A DNA stretch of 64,000 nt. It comes from Gimesia maris (lineage in GTDB: Bacteria; Planctomycetota; Planctomycetia; Planctomycetales; Planctomycetaceae). Position 1 is the first letter of the stretch; the number at the start of each line of letters is the position of its first letter. The notes below the pieces were generated by a model. That model was given only the letters and a program-made list of their open reading frames with translations, was not told the DNA's origin and did no database searches. Of this stretch, positions 35,467 to 45,219 are shown one piece after another. The stretch covers positions 950,001 to 1,014,000 of the forward strand of contig NZ_CP042910.1 of the NCBI RefSeq assembly GCF_008298035.1. Direction: 5' to 3'. Made by a program: the position numbers and the translations under genes.

Positions 35467-37163
35467 ATCAAAACAATAAATATAATGAAATGCTGTATGA
35501 GCTCTTCGGTGCGCTGTGCAACCAGACCATCACCAGCGAGCAGCATCAGCAACTCGAAGAAGTCCTCTCTTCCGACGCGGATGCCCGACTGAAATATTTT
35601 AACTATCTTGATCTGCATCTGAATCTCGAACGAATGCACGACGAGCAGCCGGTATCTGATTACGAGTTTCAGATCCAGGCACCGCTGGTCAATGCCTCCT
35701 ATACGCAGGCACCACCGGGTCAACCTGTGAAAACCTCTACCGCGTTGTGGTTGCTGGTTTCTGCTGCCTGCCTGGTGCTGGTGACAGGCTTTCTAACCTT
35801 CAACCTGGCACCTCCGGCTGCTCCACAGATCAGTCTGGATACGCCGCAGTCTCAGCCGAAACCACCTTCTGCAGCGGCAGTCACCCAGACCGCAGCCGTG
35901 CGGTTTGCTGAAGGTTCTCCCTTTCTGAAAGTCGGTTCCCCCATTGTGAACTGCCAGGAATACGCAATTTCTGCCGGTCAGTTGCAACTGATATTTACTA
36001 ACGGTGCCGAAGTCATTCTGACAGGACCTGCCGTCTTCGAAAGCCAGGGGCCAGAGCATCTGGCAGTGCGTTACGGTGCCTGTTCTGTCTATGCCCCCGA
36101 TGGTGCCGAAGGGTTTACCGTCGAAACACCTCTCTCCCAGGTCGTCGATTACGGCACCCGGTTTTCTGTCAATGTTTCGGAAGCGGGTAATACCGACGTG
36201 CAGGTCATCGAAGGTGAAACCGACGTACAGCCTGTGAAGTTCAAATCGGACAGTCAAATCAAATCACAGCGATTAACCCGTGGCATGGCACAGCGTTTAA
36301 CGACCAATAACGGCGTTGTCGTTGATGACATCCCCTTCGATCAGAAGCAGTATGTTTCACAGTTACCCGATCGAGTGGTTTCATACACAACAACTGTGGG
36401 ACCGGAAAATCGTGCGGAAGATTTGAAATGCGTCACCGTACAGAGAGGTGGAAAATCCTATCAGTATGAAGTGGAAGACCTGATTGGAATTGAACTCACC
36501 CACTATCAAGGGAGATCCTTCCTGACACGTAATGATGGCATCGATCCCGGTACCGATGGGAACCCCGGGACATTACGCCGACATCTGCTGGACGATGATC
36601 GTTGCCTGCTGACCGGTGTGGTCAATCCCGGCGGATCCACATCGCCCCTGACTGCGGCACCCGTCATGCATGAAGAGGAAGACCCTGCTCACCCCAATAC
36701 TCCGGGTATGGCCATCCGCTTTCGAGAGCCGGTGGTCAATGGTCCCGGGCCGGATATTGTTCTGTTCGATCTGCAGGTGATTGTGCACTCAACCACCGGA
36801 GATGCCTTTTATGCGACTCCACTGCCGTTCACGGAAAAATCCAAAACCCACCTGATTCAAAAATTTGATATCGATCTCGCTTCGCCCGAAGCAAAACCAC
36901 TGGAGAAATTCTGGTTGCACATTTTCAACCGGAAGTCAGGCATCAGTTCCCGCTCTGAGCTGGAAACAGCGAAAAGTAATGGTGGTAACTGGCATGTCGT
37001 GGGAGCCAAAGCTCTCGCGACTGGTATCAATCTGTCTGACCTTGGTATTGCAGAAGGTGAAACTGTCGAAGGCCTGTTCATCCAGGATGTGCAGGATGAC
37101 GGCGATATGATTGACCCCGTCTTTATCGGCGGGCTCCCCCCTTTGAAACCTGCACGCAAATAA
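35463..37163 (+). CDS. FecR-domain membrane protein, likely sigma regulator
   Basis: A 566-residue protein. An N-terminal cytoplasmic domain of about 90 residues has an anti-sigma-like helix layout (YNEMLYELFGALCNQTITSE). One membrane helix spans about 93-115 (ALWLLVSAACLVLVTGFLTF). The periplasmic FecR domain (about 145-300) contains GSPFLKVGS, ISAGQLQLIFTNGAEVILTG and YGTRFSVNVSEAGNTDVQVI. An extra C-terminal domain (about 320-560) is beta-rich and unknown; it includes IDPGTDGNPGTLRRHLLDD. The architecture suggests it senses an envelope signal and controls the overlapping sigma factor. Such pairs precede PSCyt1/DUF1501 genes in planctomycetes. Confidence 0.85.
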   Translation: MNQNNKYNEMLYELFGALCNQTITSEQHQQLEEVLSSDADARLKYFNYLDLHLNLERMHDEQPVSDYEFQIQAPLVNASYTQAPPGQPVKTSTALWLLVSAACLVLVTGFLTFNLAPPAAPQISLDTPQSQPKPPSAAAVTQTAAVRFAEGSPFLKVGSPIVNCQEYAISAGQLQLIFTNGAEVILTGPAVFESQGPEHLAVRYGACSVYAPDGAEGFTVETPLSQVVDYGTRFSVNVSEAGNTDVQVIEGETDVQPVKFKSDSQIKSQRLTRGMAQRLTTNNGVVVDDIPFDQKQYVSQLPDRVVSYTTTVGPENRAEDLKCVTVQRGGKSYQYEVEDLIGIELTHYQGRSFLTRNDGIDPGTDGNPGTLRRHLLDDDRCLLTGVVNPGGSTSPLTAAPVMHEEEDPAHPNTPGMAIRFREPVVNGPGPDIVLFDLQVIVHSTTGDAFYATPLPFTEKSKTHLIQKFDIDLASPEAKPLEKFWLHIFNRKSGISSRSELETAKSNGGNWHVVGAKALATGINLSDLGIAEGETVEGLFIQDVQDDGDMIDPVFIGGLPPLKPARK

Positions 37164-37241
37164 TTTGTAATAACATCTGATACGATTCGAAGATAGATAC
37201 CCTTTTATTTTCAGCGTCGATAAATGAAAGAGGAATGGTTC

Positions 37242-40200
37242 ATGAGATTCCTGCAAGTCAGTCTGTTACTTTTGCTGTCGACCAACCTGGTCGTGGCAGC
37301 AGAAAAAGCAAAGCCGGCGAATTCCAAAGTCGATCAACGTCAGCTGCACTTCTTTGAGAAAGAAGTCCGCCCTCTTTTGATCAAACATTGCCTGGAATGT
37401 CATGGCGATAAAAAACAGAAAGGGGAACTGCGCCTCGATTCGCTCAAAGCGATGCTCACCGGTGGTGAGAGCGGCCCTTCGATCGTTCCCGGAAAATCGC
37501 ATGAAAGTCTGCTGGTAGAAGCGATCAACTACGAATCGTATGAGATGCCGCCGGATGAAAAACTCTCCGACAAAGAAATCGCCACACTCACACGCTGGGT
37601 TGATACGGGAGCGTACTGGCCTGAAAACGCAGATTACGTCATTAAACAGCGTAAAATGGAAACATTCTTTACTGAAGAAGACCGTAACTTCTGGGTATTT
37701 CAACCCGTGAAGCAGACAGACGTTCCCGAGGTCAAAGCGCAGGACTGGTCGAAAAATCCGATCGACGCGTTTATCTTTAACCGTCTGAAAAAAGAGGGTC
37801 TGAAACCTGCCGGCGAAGCCAGTCGAACCACGCTGATACGACGTGCCTATTACGATCTGATCGGCCTGCCTCCTACGGTGGAACAGATCAACGCTTTCGT
37901 AAATGATCCTTCCCCCGATGCCTGGTCGCGCTTGATTGAGGAACTCCTGGAAAGTCCGCATTACGGTGAAAAATGGGCCCGGCACTGGCTGGATGTAGTC
38001 CGCTATGCCGAATCAGACGGGTTCAACCAGGACGCGTTTCGTCCGGAAATCTGGCGCTATCGCGATTATGTCGTGCGTTCTTTCAACAGCGACAAACCCT
38101 ACTCACAGTTTGTAAAAGAACAACTGGCCGGTGATGAAATTGCACCCGAAGATCCCGAAGCGCTGGCTGCAACCGGTTTCCTCAGGCATTATCTCTACGA
38201 ATACAATCAGCGTGATGCCCGCACCCAGTGGAATGACATCCTCGACAACATCACCGATGCGACCGGCGATGTATTTATGGGAATGAGCATGGGCTGCGCC
38301 CGTTGTCACGATCACAAGTTTGACCCGATTTCGCATCAGGACTATTACCGGCTGCAGGCCTTTTTTGCACCGATGATGCCTCGTGACGATGCTCCCTTTG
38401 TGACTCCCCGGGAACTTGCCGAATACAATCAGAAACTGGATCTCTGGGAAAAGAAAACAGCCGACATTCGCGCCCAGATCGATGAAGTAACAAAAAAATC
38501 ACTCGAAGGGGCAGCCCGCAGCCAGATTAAAATGTTCCCCGCCGACATCCAGGAGATCATGGAGAAACCGGAAGCCGAACGGACCGCTCATGAGCATCAA
38601 CTGGCTGACCTCGTGAACCGACAGGTAGACATCAAGCAGAGATCCTCACTGGCTTCACTCAAAAAGAGTGATAAACCCAACGGGAAAAAATACAAGGAAC
38701 TGCTTAAACAACTGGCCGCCTTTGATGATCTCAAACCCAAACCGCTGCCCACCGGGATGAGCGTGACCGATTCCAAAGGTGCAACGCCCATCACCACAAT
38801 TCCCGATGACCCCAATCATACACCGATTGTGCCCGGCTTTTTATCTCTGTTGAAACCGGGGGAAGCGGAGATCGTCCCCATTTCAACCGCGCCGCATTCC
38901 ACAGGTCGCCGTACAGCACTGGCGAACTGGATGGTTAATCCGCAGAATCGTCTGACGACGCGCGTCATTACCAACCGCGTCTGGCAGTATCATTTCGGCA
39001 CTGGACTGGTCGCGACCGCCAACGACTTCGGTCATATGGGAGAGGCCCCCAGTCATCCGGAATTACTGGACTGGCTGACGGCTTATTTCGTAGAAAATGG
39101 CTGGAGTATTAAAAACCTGCACCGTCTGATTATGAATTCATCCACGTATCGTCTGTCCGCCTTTCACCCGGCACCGCAACAGGCTGAATTGAAAGACCCG
39201 ACGAACCGGCTGCACTGGCGGGCCAATATCCGCCGTCTGGATGCAGAAGACATTCGCGATTCCGCCCTGTTCCTCTCCGGGGAGCTGGATACAAAACTGG
39301 GGGGTCCCTCGGTCAGCGCAAATCAACCACGGCGCAGTATCTATACGATTATGAAACGCAATGTGCAGGATCCCGTATTAGGTGCCTTCGATCTGCCCGG
39401 TGGTATTAAAAGTGTCGCCCAGCGCGATGTCACCACCACAGCCAACCAGGCCTTACTGATGATTAACGGTGACTGGTTTCTGAAACGTGCCAGTGCAATG
39501 GCCCGTAATGTGAAATCGGAGCCCTTCAATTCTGAAGAAGAACTCATCAGTCATCTGCACCAGATGGCATTCGGGAAAAAACCGGAGCCGGCTGAAATCA
39601 AGCTGTTTTCAGAATTCCTCAATACTCAGGAAAAACGCATCGCAGCCGAAGCCGACAGTCACAACCAGACCTTTATCGGGCAGATTACCCAGAAAACAGG
39701 CGACGCCATCAAACTGGGGAAAGGCTCGAAACTTGCCAGTCTGAGTGTGGGACCTGCCAAATCACTGCCTGCTGTGGATCTGACCATTGAAGCTGTTGTG
39801 CAACTGGATTCCATTTACGAGAATGCGTCCGTCAATACGATTGCCGCTCACTGGACCGGTAACTCGAAACAGCAGGGCTGGTCGTTTGGTGTCACCAGTC
39901 AGAAATCCGCCTACAAACCGCGGAACCTGATTCTGCAACTGGTGGGCGATAATAAACAGGGGAAACTGACATATGAAGTCGTTCCTTCCAATCTGCATCT
40001 GGAACTGCATAAACCCTATTATGTCGCTGCGGCGATCAATATTGCGGATACCAGTGAGCAGGGAATCACGTTCTATGTCAAGGAACTCTTTTCAGACAAA
40101 CCGCTGCAGACTGTCTCTGTCAAACATTCTGTCGTGGATAATTATCGTCCCGATTACAACTTTGTACTGGGGGGACGTGAGAAAACATCGGGCAGCAGAT

Positions 40201-40472
40201 GGACCGGTCTCCTCGACAATGTCCGGCTTTCCGAAGCCGCTTTGACTTCAGAGCAACTTCTCATCAATCAGCCCGATCAGCAGTCGGAGGCCACGGTCGG
40301 ATTCTGGCAGTTCAATGATGAGAACAGTCTGTTGAAAAACCAGGTCGCGGGTGCAGTGAAAATTCTGCCTCCTTCGGAAACCTCGCTGGGGGCCAGTAAC
40401 GCACGTCAGCAGGCTTTGGCCGATCTCTGTCATGTGCTGTTAAACTCCAACGAATTCCTCTACCTGGATTAA
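37242..40472 (+). CDS. Cytochrome-like PSCyt1-DUF1549-DUF1553 protein with internal LamG domain
   Basis: A 1076-residue exported protein. The signal peptide is LQVSLLLLLSTNLVVAA. The PSCyt1 c-type cytochrome region has HCLECHGDKKQKGELRLDS with the CxxCH heme site, then GPSIVPGKS. DUF1549 (about 145-355) includes NPIDAFIFNRLKKEGL and RRAYYDLIGLPPT, plus CARCHDHKFDPI, a second CxxCH. DUF1553 (about 540-790) includes RLTTRVITNRVWQYHFGTGL and NFHR-like LHRLIMNSSTYRLS. A LamG/concanavalin-like domain (about 850-1040) sits before the last 25 residues, ALADLCHVLLNSNEF, which normally end DUF1553. I chose the ATG at 37242, with AGAGGA upstream. Role: probable extracellular redox enzyme acting on sugars. 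Confidence 0.9.
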   Translation: MRFLQVSLLLLLSTNLVVAAEKAKPANSKVDQRQLHFFEKEVRPLLIKHCLECHGDKKQKGELRLDSLKAMLTGGESGPSIVPGKSHESLLVEAINYESYEMPPDEKLSDKEIATLTRWVDTGAYWPENADYVIKQRKMETFFTEEDRNFWVFQPVKQTDVPEVKAQDWSKNPIDAFIFNRLKKEGLKPAGEASRTTLIRRAYYDLIGLPPTVEQINAFVNDPSPDAWSRLIEELLESPHYGEKWARHWLDVVRYAESDGFNQDAFRPEIWRYRDYVVRSFNSDKPYSQFVKEQLAGDEIAPEDPEALAATGFLRHYLYEYNQRDARTQWNDILDNITDATGDVFMGMSMGCARCHDHKFDPISHQDYYRLQAFFAPMMPRDDAPFVTPRELAEYNQKLDLWEKKTADIRAQIDEVTKKSLEGAARSQIKMFPADIQEIMEKPEAERTAHEHQLADLVNRQVDIKQRSSLASLKKSDKPNGKKYKELLKQLAAFDDLKPKPLPTGMSVTDSKGATPITTIPDDPNHTPIVPGFLSLLKPGEAEIVPISTAPHSTGRRTALANWMVNPQNRLTTRVITNRVWQYHFGTGLVATANDFGHMGEAPSHPELLDWLTAYFVENGWSIKNLHRLIMNSSTYRLSAFHPAPQQAELKDPTNRLHWRANIRRLDAEDIRDSALFLSGELDTKLGGPSVSANQPRRSIYTIMKRNVQDPVLGAFDLPGGIKSVAQRDVTTTANQALLMINGDWFLKRASAMARNVKSEPFNSEEELISHLHQMAFGKKPEPAEIKLFSEFLNTQEKRIAAEADSHNQTFIGQITQKTGDAIKLGKGSKLASLSVGPAKSLPAVDLTIEAVVQLDSIYENASVNTIAAHWTGNSKQQGWSFGVTSQKSAYKPRNLILQLVGDNKQGKLTYEVVPSNLHLELHKPYYVAAAINIADTSEQGITFYVKELFSDKPLQTVSVKHSVVDNYRPDYNFVLGGREKTSGSRWTGLLDNVRLSEAALTSEQLLINQPDQQSEATVGFWQFNDENSLLKNQVAGAVKILPPSETSLGASNARQQALADLCHVLLNSNEFLYLD

Positions 40473-40513
40473 TCAGTCGTGACTCACGACAGCAAGAGTA
40501 GAAAGACAATCTT

Positions 40514-41950
40514 ATGAGCAATCAGACTCAACAGAATATCAATCGACGCGAACTCCTTTTTCAGGCCGGTGCAGGATTCGGCGGGATCGCCTTGAATGCA
40601 TTAATGGCACAACAGGCTCAGAGTGCAGCCATTCCCGACCGCAAGTCCCTCTCTCCCCTGGCTTCAAAACAGACGCATTTTCCCGCGACAGCGAAAAGTG
40701 TGATCTTCCTGTTCATGGAAGGAGGCCCCAGCCATATCGATCTGTTCGATCCCAAGCCGGAACTGCAGAAACTGGCTGGCAAGCCACTGCCCGAAAGTTT
40801 TAAAAAACCGATTACCGCCATGGGGGAAGTCAATTCACCACTGCTGGCTTCCAAACGAAAATGGAAGCAGCACGGCGAAGCAGGCACCTGGGTTTCAGAC
40901 TGGTTGCCTCACACCGCGACCTGTGTCGATGACATTGCAGTTCTGCGGGGTTGCTGGACAAACGGTATCAATCACGCCGGCGGTGTCTGCCAGATGAATA
41001 CCTGCATTCCCCTGGCCGGTCGGCCTTCACTGGGGAGCTGGGTGACGTATGGGCTGGGAACGGAAAACGAAAGTCTGCCGGCCTTTGTCGTCATTCAGGA
41101 TAATAACGGCACCGTCGTGAACGGTCCCCGTAACTGGGGCACCGCATTCATTCCCGCCGTCTACCAGGGCACACGACTGAATACGGGTAAAACTCCCATT
41201 TCCAATCTGTATCGTCCTGAAGATATTTTCCCCACGCAGGAAGCCGGCAAACTGGATCTGCTGGCGAAACTGAATCAGCGTCATGCCGCGTCGCGCAAAC
41301 AGCAGTCCGAACTTGATGCCCGGATTGAATCTTATGAACTCGCATTCCGCATGCAGGCCGCTGCTCCGGAAGCGGTCGACCTGTCTCAGGAAACCAAAGA
41401 GACCCAGGAACTGTACGGCATGGATCAGAAGGAAACCAAGGTCTACGGTACAAACTGCCTGCTGGCACGCCGGATGGTAGAGCGGGGTGTTCGCTTCGTT
41501 CAACTCTACAACGGAGCCGGCAGCAAGTGGGATTCTCATTCAAGCATTGAAAAACGTCACGCCAGTCTCTGTAAAGGGATGGATAAATGTGTCGCCGGTC
41601 TGTTGAAGGATCTCAAGCAGCGCGGCCTGCTCGATTCGACGCTGGTCGTCTGGGGCGGCGAGTTTGGTCGGACCCCGATGAGTGAAAAAGGGGATGGCCG
41701 CGATCATAACCCGACTGGTTTCACCATGTGGATGGCCGGAGGCGGCGTCAAAGGGGGCCAGACAATTGGCGGAACCGACGAACTCGGACTCTACGCCGTC
41801 GAGGACCGCATGCACGTCCGTGATATTCACACCAGCATTTATCACCTGCTGGGGCTCAATAACCTGAAGCTCGAATATCGCCACAAAGGCAGCCCTGAAC
41901 GTCCGACCCTCAACGAAGGCGAATTCATGAAAAAACTGGTGACAGGTTAG
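40514..41950 (+). CDS. Tat-exported DUF1501 protein (copy 1)
   Basis: A 478-residue alkaline-phosphatase/sulfatase-superfamily-like protein. A twin-arginine motif (NRRELLFQAGAG, about 10-21) marks Tat export. DUF1501 hallmarks follow: FLFMEGGPSHIDLFDPKPEL (about 65-84), LLARRMVERGVRFVQLYNGA, WDSHSSIEKRH, LVVWGGEFGRTPMSEKGDGR and DHNPTGFTMWMAGGGVKGGQ, which carry conserved Asp, His and Gly residues of the likely metal site. The family's activity is not established. It is 41 bases after the PSCyt1 gene, the usual partner arrangement, and is probably on the same transcript. Confidence 0.92.
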   Translation: MSNQTQQNINRRELLFQAGAGFGGIALNALMAQQAQSAAIPDRKSLSPLASKQTHFPATAKSVIFLFMEGGPSHIDLFDPKPELQKLAGKPLPESFKKPITAMGEVNSPLLASKRKWKQHGEAGTWVSDWLPHTATCVDDIAVLRGCWTNGINHAGGVCQMNTCIPLAGRPSLGSWVTYGLGTENESLPAFVVIQDNNGTVVNGPRNWGTAFIPAVYQGTRLNTGKTPISNLYRPEDIFPTQEAGKLDLLAKLNQRHAASRKQQSELDARIESYELAFRMQAAAPEAVDLSQETKETQELYGMDQKETKVYGTNCLLARRMVERGVRFVQLYNGAGSKWDSHSSIEKRHASLCKGMDKCVAGLLKDLKQRGLLDSTLVVWGGEFGRTPMSEKGDGRDHNPTGFTMWMAGGGVKGGQTIGGTDELGLYAVEDRMHVRDIHTSIYHLLGLNNLKLEYRHKGSPERPTLNEGEFMKKLVTG

Positions 41951-42185
41951 TCAGGTCTGTAAATATTTACATAGTAATGGTTTATGCTGCGTAGTGAGTC
42001 GTCAGTGAGTGGAGGCTGCGCAGAACCCCTCTGTCTGGGACAATCCTGAGAGTTTGACTCTTTTTTATTAATCAAACTCCTTTGAAAATCCTCTCTTGCA
42101 CTTCGGTCTAAAACCGATACCATAATATATAAGCAACTTTTAGATATTATTCATCTTAAAGTCTGCGATGAGCCCTCCATACATA

Positions 42186-42206
42186 CTATCCATCAAACAT
42201 GGATAG
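42186..42206. repeat. Perfect 8-bp inverted repeat in the leader of the second cytochrome gene
   Basis: CTATCCAT and ATGGATAG around the loop CAAAC, 37 bases before the start codon at 42243. The 292-base gap 41951-42242 holds no other convincing feature; an AT-rich stretch near 42120-42140 could be a -10 region. Confidence 0.5.
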
Positions 42207-42242
42207 CCCTCACTGAAACCATTACCAAGAGAGTCTTCTTCT

Positions 42243-45152
42243 ATGATCGGGCGACTTTTCCTGGCGTCTTTGTTTTTCGCTTCTATCTGTCTGAATTCAA
42301 CATCAGCGGCTGAATCTGCAGACCAGACTGCGAAACTTTCGTTTGAAAACGATGTGCGCAAAATCCTCAAAGTTCACTGCCTACATTGTCATGGCGAGAA
42401 TGGCGAGATGGAAGGCAGCCTGGACCTGCGTCTCAAACGGTTCATGCTCAAAGGCGGCGACAGTGGCCCGGCGATCGTGCCCGGTAAAAGCGATCAGAGT
42501 GAATTGATTGCCCGGATTGAAGCCGGTGAAATGCCCCCCGAAGGCAAACCGATGCCGGATGCAGAACTGGCTATTCTCAAACAATGGGTCAATCAGGGCG
42601 CCCACAACATCCGACCTGAACCGGAAACCATCGGACCCGATTACGTGGCCCCCGAAGATCAGGCATTCTGGTCCTTCCAGCCCGTGAAGAATTATCCGGT
42701 TCCCAAGGTCAAACAGCCCACGCTGGTCAAACAGCCCGTTGATGCTTTCCTGCTGTCGAAGCTGGAAGCGAAAGATCTCACATTTACTTCGCAGGCGGAT
42801 AAAACGATTCTGGCCCGTCGTGCCTTTTACGATCTGATTGGCTTGCCTCCTACGCCGGAAGAACTCAAACAGTTTCTGGACGACAAGAGCCCGGACGCCT
42901 ATGAAAAGCTGATTGACCGCCTGCTGGCTTCCCCGCATTATGGCGAACGCTGGGGCCGACACTGGCTGGATGTCGCCGGTTATGCCGACTCCGAAGGTTA
43001 CAACAATAAAGATCAGGAGCGTCCCTGGGCATTCCGTTACCGCGATTATGTCATTCGGGCTTTCAATAATGACAAACCTTACGATCAGTTTCTGAAAGAG
43101 CAGCTGGCCGGTGATGAGATGGTCAAACCGCCTTATCATAAACTAAGCCCGGAAGAGATGGAAAAACTGGTCGCTACCGGTTTTCTCCGGATGGCCCCTG
43201 ATGGAACAGGCAGCAACCCCGCTGAAAAAGAAGTCGCTAAAAATCAGGTCATTATTGACACGGTTGATATCGTTTCGTCGTCGATTCTGGGTATGACGAT
43301 TGCCTGTGCCCAGTGTCACGATCACAAATATGATCCGATTCCCCAGAATGATTACTATCGGTTCCGGGCCATCTTCGAACCGGCCCTCGACTGGAAAAGC
43401 TGGCGGACTCCCGTCTCCCGGCGGATTTCGATCATGTCGGATGAAGACCGCAAGGTCGCCAATGAACTGGAAGCTGAAGCAAAGAAAGTTCTCGCAGAAC
43501 GCTCGGAACTGGTCAAAAAGTTTATCGACCGGACTCTGGAACGCGAGCTGATGGATGTGCCGGAAGACAAGCGGGACGCGATGCGAACTGCTTATAAAAC
43601 TTCAGGCAAGGAACGCAGCAAAGAGCAGGTGGCCATGCTCAAAGAGTATCCCCGCATCAACAGACTCTCTGCCGGTTCGCTGTATCTTTACGATCGCACC
43701 CTGCAGGAGCAGTCGGGCAAAGCCGCTCAGAAAGCCAAAGAACTGGCCAAAACGCTGGTTGAAAAAATAGAAAAAGAAACGCTGGAAAAAATACCGACTG
43801 ATAAGAAAGCACTGGCACTGGCTGCGAAAAAAGCAGAAGTCAAAAACCGGACGGAAGCACAGAAACAGCTTCTGGCCGAATTCCCGGCGTTACTCGTTTC
43901 CGTTTCGAATCTGGAAAAGTTCGACCCCAAAGGTGCTGCCGAGATCAAGCATCTCAAAGAAGAATCCAAGCGACTGTCTGAGCTCAAAACAACAAAAATC
44001 CTGACCGAATACAGTAACAAAGCAACAGCGATTCGAGATAAAAAGCCAAAAGAAGAATTCATCCGCGTGTTGACAGAAGTCCCGGGAAAAGTCCCGAAAA
44101 CATTCTTCTTCAACCGGGGAGACTTTGAACAACCCAAACATGAACTGCAACCCGCCGGCCTGACCGTGATTAAATCCAACCTGAAAAAGCCGGTTGAGAT
44201 TCCATCGGTCAACAAAGACATTCCGACAACCGGACGTCGTCTGGCGTATGCCAACTACATCACCAACGGTCAGCATCCGTTGACGGCACGCGTGTTTGTC
44301 AACCGCCTCTGGCTGCATCACTTTGGTAAAGGCATCGTGGCTTCCCCCACTGATTTCGGAAAACTGGGGATTCCGCCAACCCACCTGGAATTGCTGGACT
44401 GGCTGGCGAACGATTTTGTAACTAACGGCTGGAAAATCAAACGCATGCATAAAATGCTGATGACTTCCACTGCCTACATGCAGAGTTCACAACGTTCCGA
44501 CGATTACGATGTCGCCGATCCCGATAATCTGTTGTATGGACATATGCCTGTACGTCGTCTGGAAGCCGAAACCATCCGCGACTCCATTATCGCGGTCACC
44601 GGTAAACTCAAAACCGAACTGTACGGCGAACCGGTTCCCGTCAAGGAAGATGAAGTTGGCCAGATCGTCGTGGGGCTTGCCAATGTGGATTCGGCGGGGC
44701 GACAGAAAAAAAATCTGAAGATGGATGACCGCAAGTTCCGTCGCAGTATTTACGTGACGGTCAGCCGCAGCAAACCACTGGCTGTGCTCGATATGTTCGA
44801 CGCACCCAAGATGGAACCGAACTGTGAGAAACGTTCTTCCTCTACCGTCGCGCCCCAGTCACTGTTGATGATGAACAGCGCCTTCATGGTGGAAAATGCA
44901 GAACTGTTCGCAGAACGTCTGCTGAAAGAAAAAGCCGGTAACAAAGCAGAGCAGGTCAAGCTGGCCTGGATTCTGACCTTCGGTAAAGAACCCTCGGCTG
45001 AAGAAGTTCAACAGTCTGTCGACTTTATTGATTCACAACTGCCTCAATTTAAAGATAACAAAAACGCTGCAGGCAAAACTCCTGAGCAACTCGCACTGGC
45101 AACATTCTGCCAGGCGTTACTCAGCAGTAACGCCTTCCTGTATGTCGACTGA
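42243..45152 (+). CDS. Cytochrome-like PSCyt1-DUF1549-DUF1553 protein with charged coiled-coil insert
   Basis: A 969-residue exported protein, paralogue of the giant at 37242. Signal peptide (LFLASLFFASICLNSTSAA); PSCyt1 with HCLHCHGENGEMEGSLDLRL (CxxCH) and GPAIVPGKSDQSELIARI; DUF1549 with RRAFYDLIGLPPTPEELKQF and CAQCHDHKYDPI (second CxxCH). Residues about 395-640 form a Lys/Glu-rich coiled-coil insert (AAKKAEVKNRTEAQKQLLAE). DUF1553 then has HPLTARVFVNRLWLHHFGKG and ETIRDSIIAVTGKL, ending ALATFCQALLSSNAFLYVD. There is no LamG domain. GAGAG upstream of the ATG is a weak ribosome binding site. It pairs with the DUF1501 gene 67 bases downstream. Confidence 0.9.
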   Translation: MIGRLFLASLFFASICLNSTSAAESADQTAKLSFENDVRKILKVHCLHCHGENGEMEGSLDLRLKRFMLKGGDSGPAIVPGKSDQSELIARIEAGEMPPEGKPMPDAELAILKQWVNQGAHNIRPEPETIGPDYVAPEDQAFWSFQPVKNYPVPKVKQPTLVKQPVDAFLLSKLEAKDLTFTSQADKTILARRAFYDLIGLPPTPEELKQFLDDKSPDAYEKLIDRLLASPHYGERWGRHWLDVAGYADSEGYNNKDQERPWAFRYRDYVIRAFNNDKPYDQFLKEQLAGDEMVKPPYHKLSPEEMEKLVATGFLRMAPDGTGSNPAEKEVAKNQVIIDTVDIVSSSILGMTIACAQCHDHKYDPIPQNDYYRFRAIFEPALDWKSWRTPVSRRISIMSDEDRKVANELEAEAKKVLAERSELVKKFIDRTLERELMDVPEDKRDAMRTAYKTSGKERSKEQVAMLKEYPRINRLSAGSLYLYDRTLQEQSGKAAQKAKELAKTLVEKIEKETLEKIPTDKKALALAAKKAEVKNRTEAQKQLLAEFPALLVSVSNLEKFDPKGAAEIKHLKEESKRLSELKTTKILTEYSNKATAIRDKKPKEEFIRVLTEVPGKVPKTFFFNRGDFEQPKHELQPAGLTVIKSNLKKPVEIPSVNKDIPTTGRRLAYANYITNGQHPLTARVFVNRLWLHHFGKGIVASPTDFGKLGIPPTHLELLDWLANDFVTNGWKIKRMHKMLMTSTAYMQSSQRSDDYDVADPDNLLYGHMPVRRLEAETIRDSIIAVTGKLKTELYGEPVPVKEDEVGQIVVGLANVDSAGRQKKNLKMDDRKFRRSIYVTVSRSKPLAVLDMFDAPKMEPNCEKRSSSTVAPQSLLMMNSAFMVENAELFAERLLKEKAGNKAEQVKLAWILTFGKEPSAEEVQQSVDFIDSQLPQFKDNKNAAGKTPEQLALATFCQALLSSNAFLYVD

Positions 45153-45219
45153 TGCCACACATTCCAGTGGCTTTTTGAAAATTAGATTTTGAATCCGGTT
45201 AGAATTACGGTATCGAATT

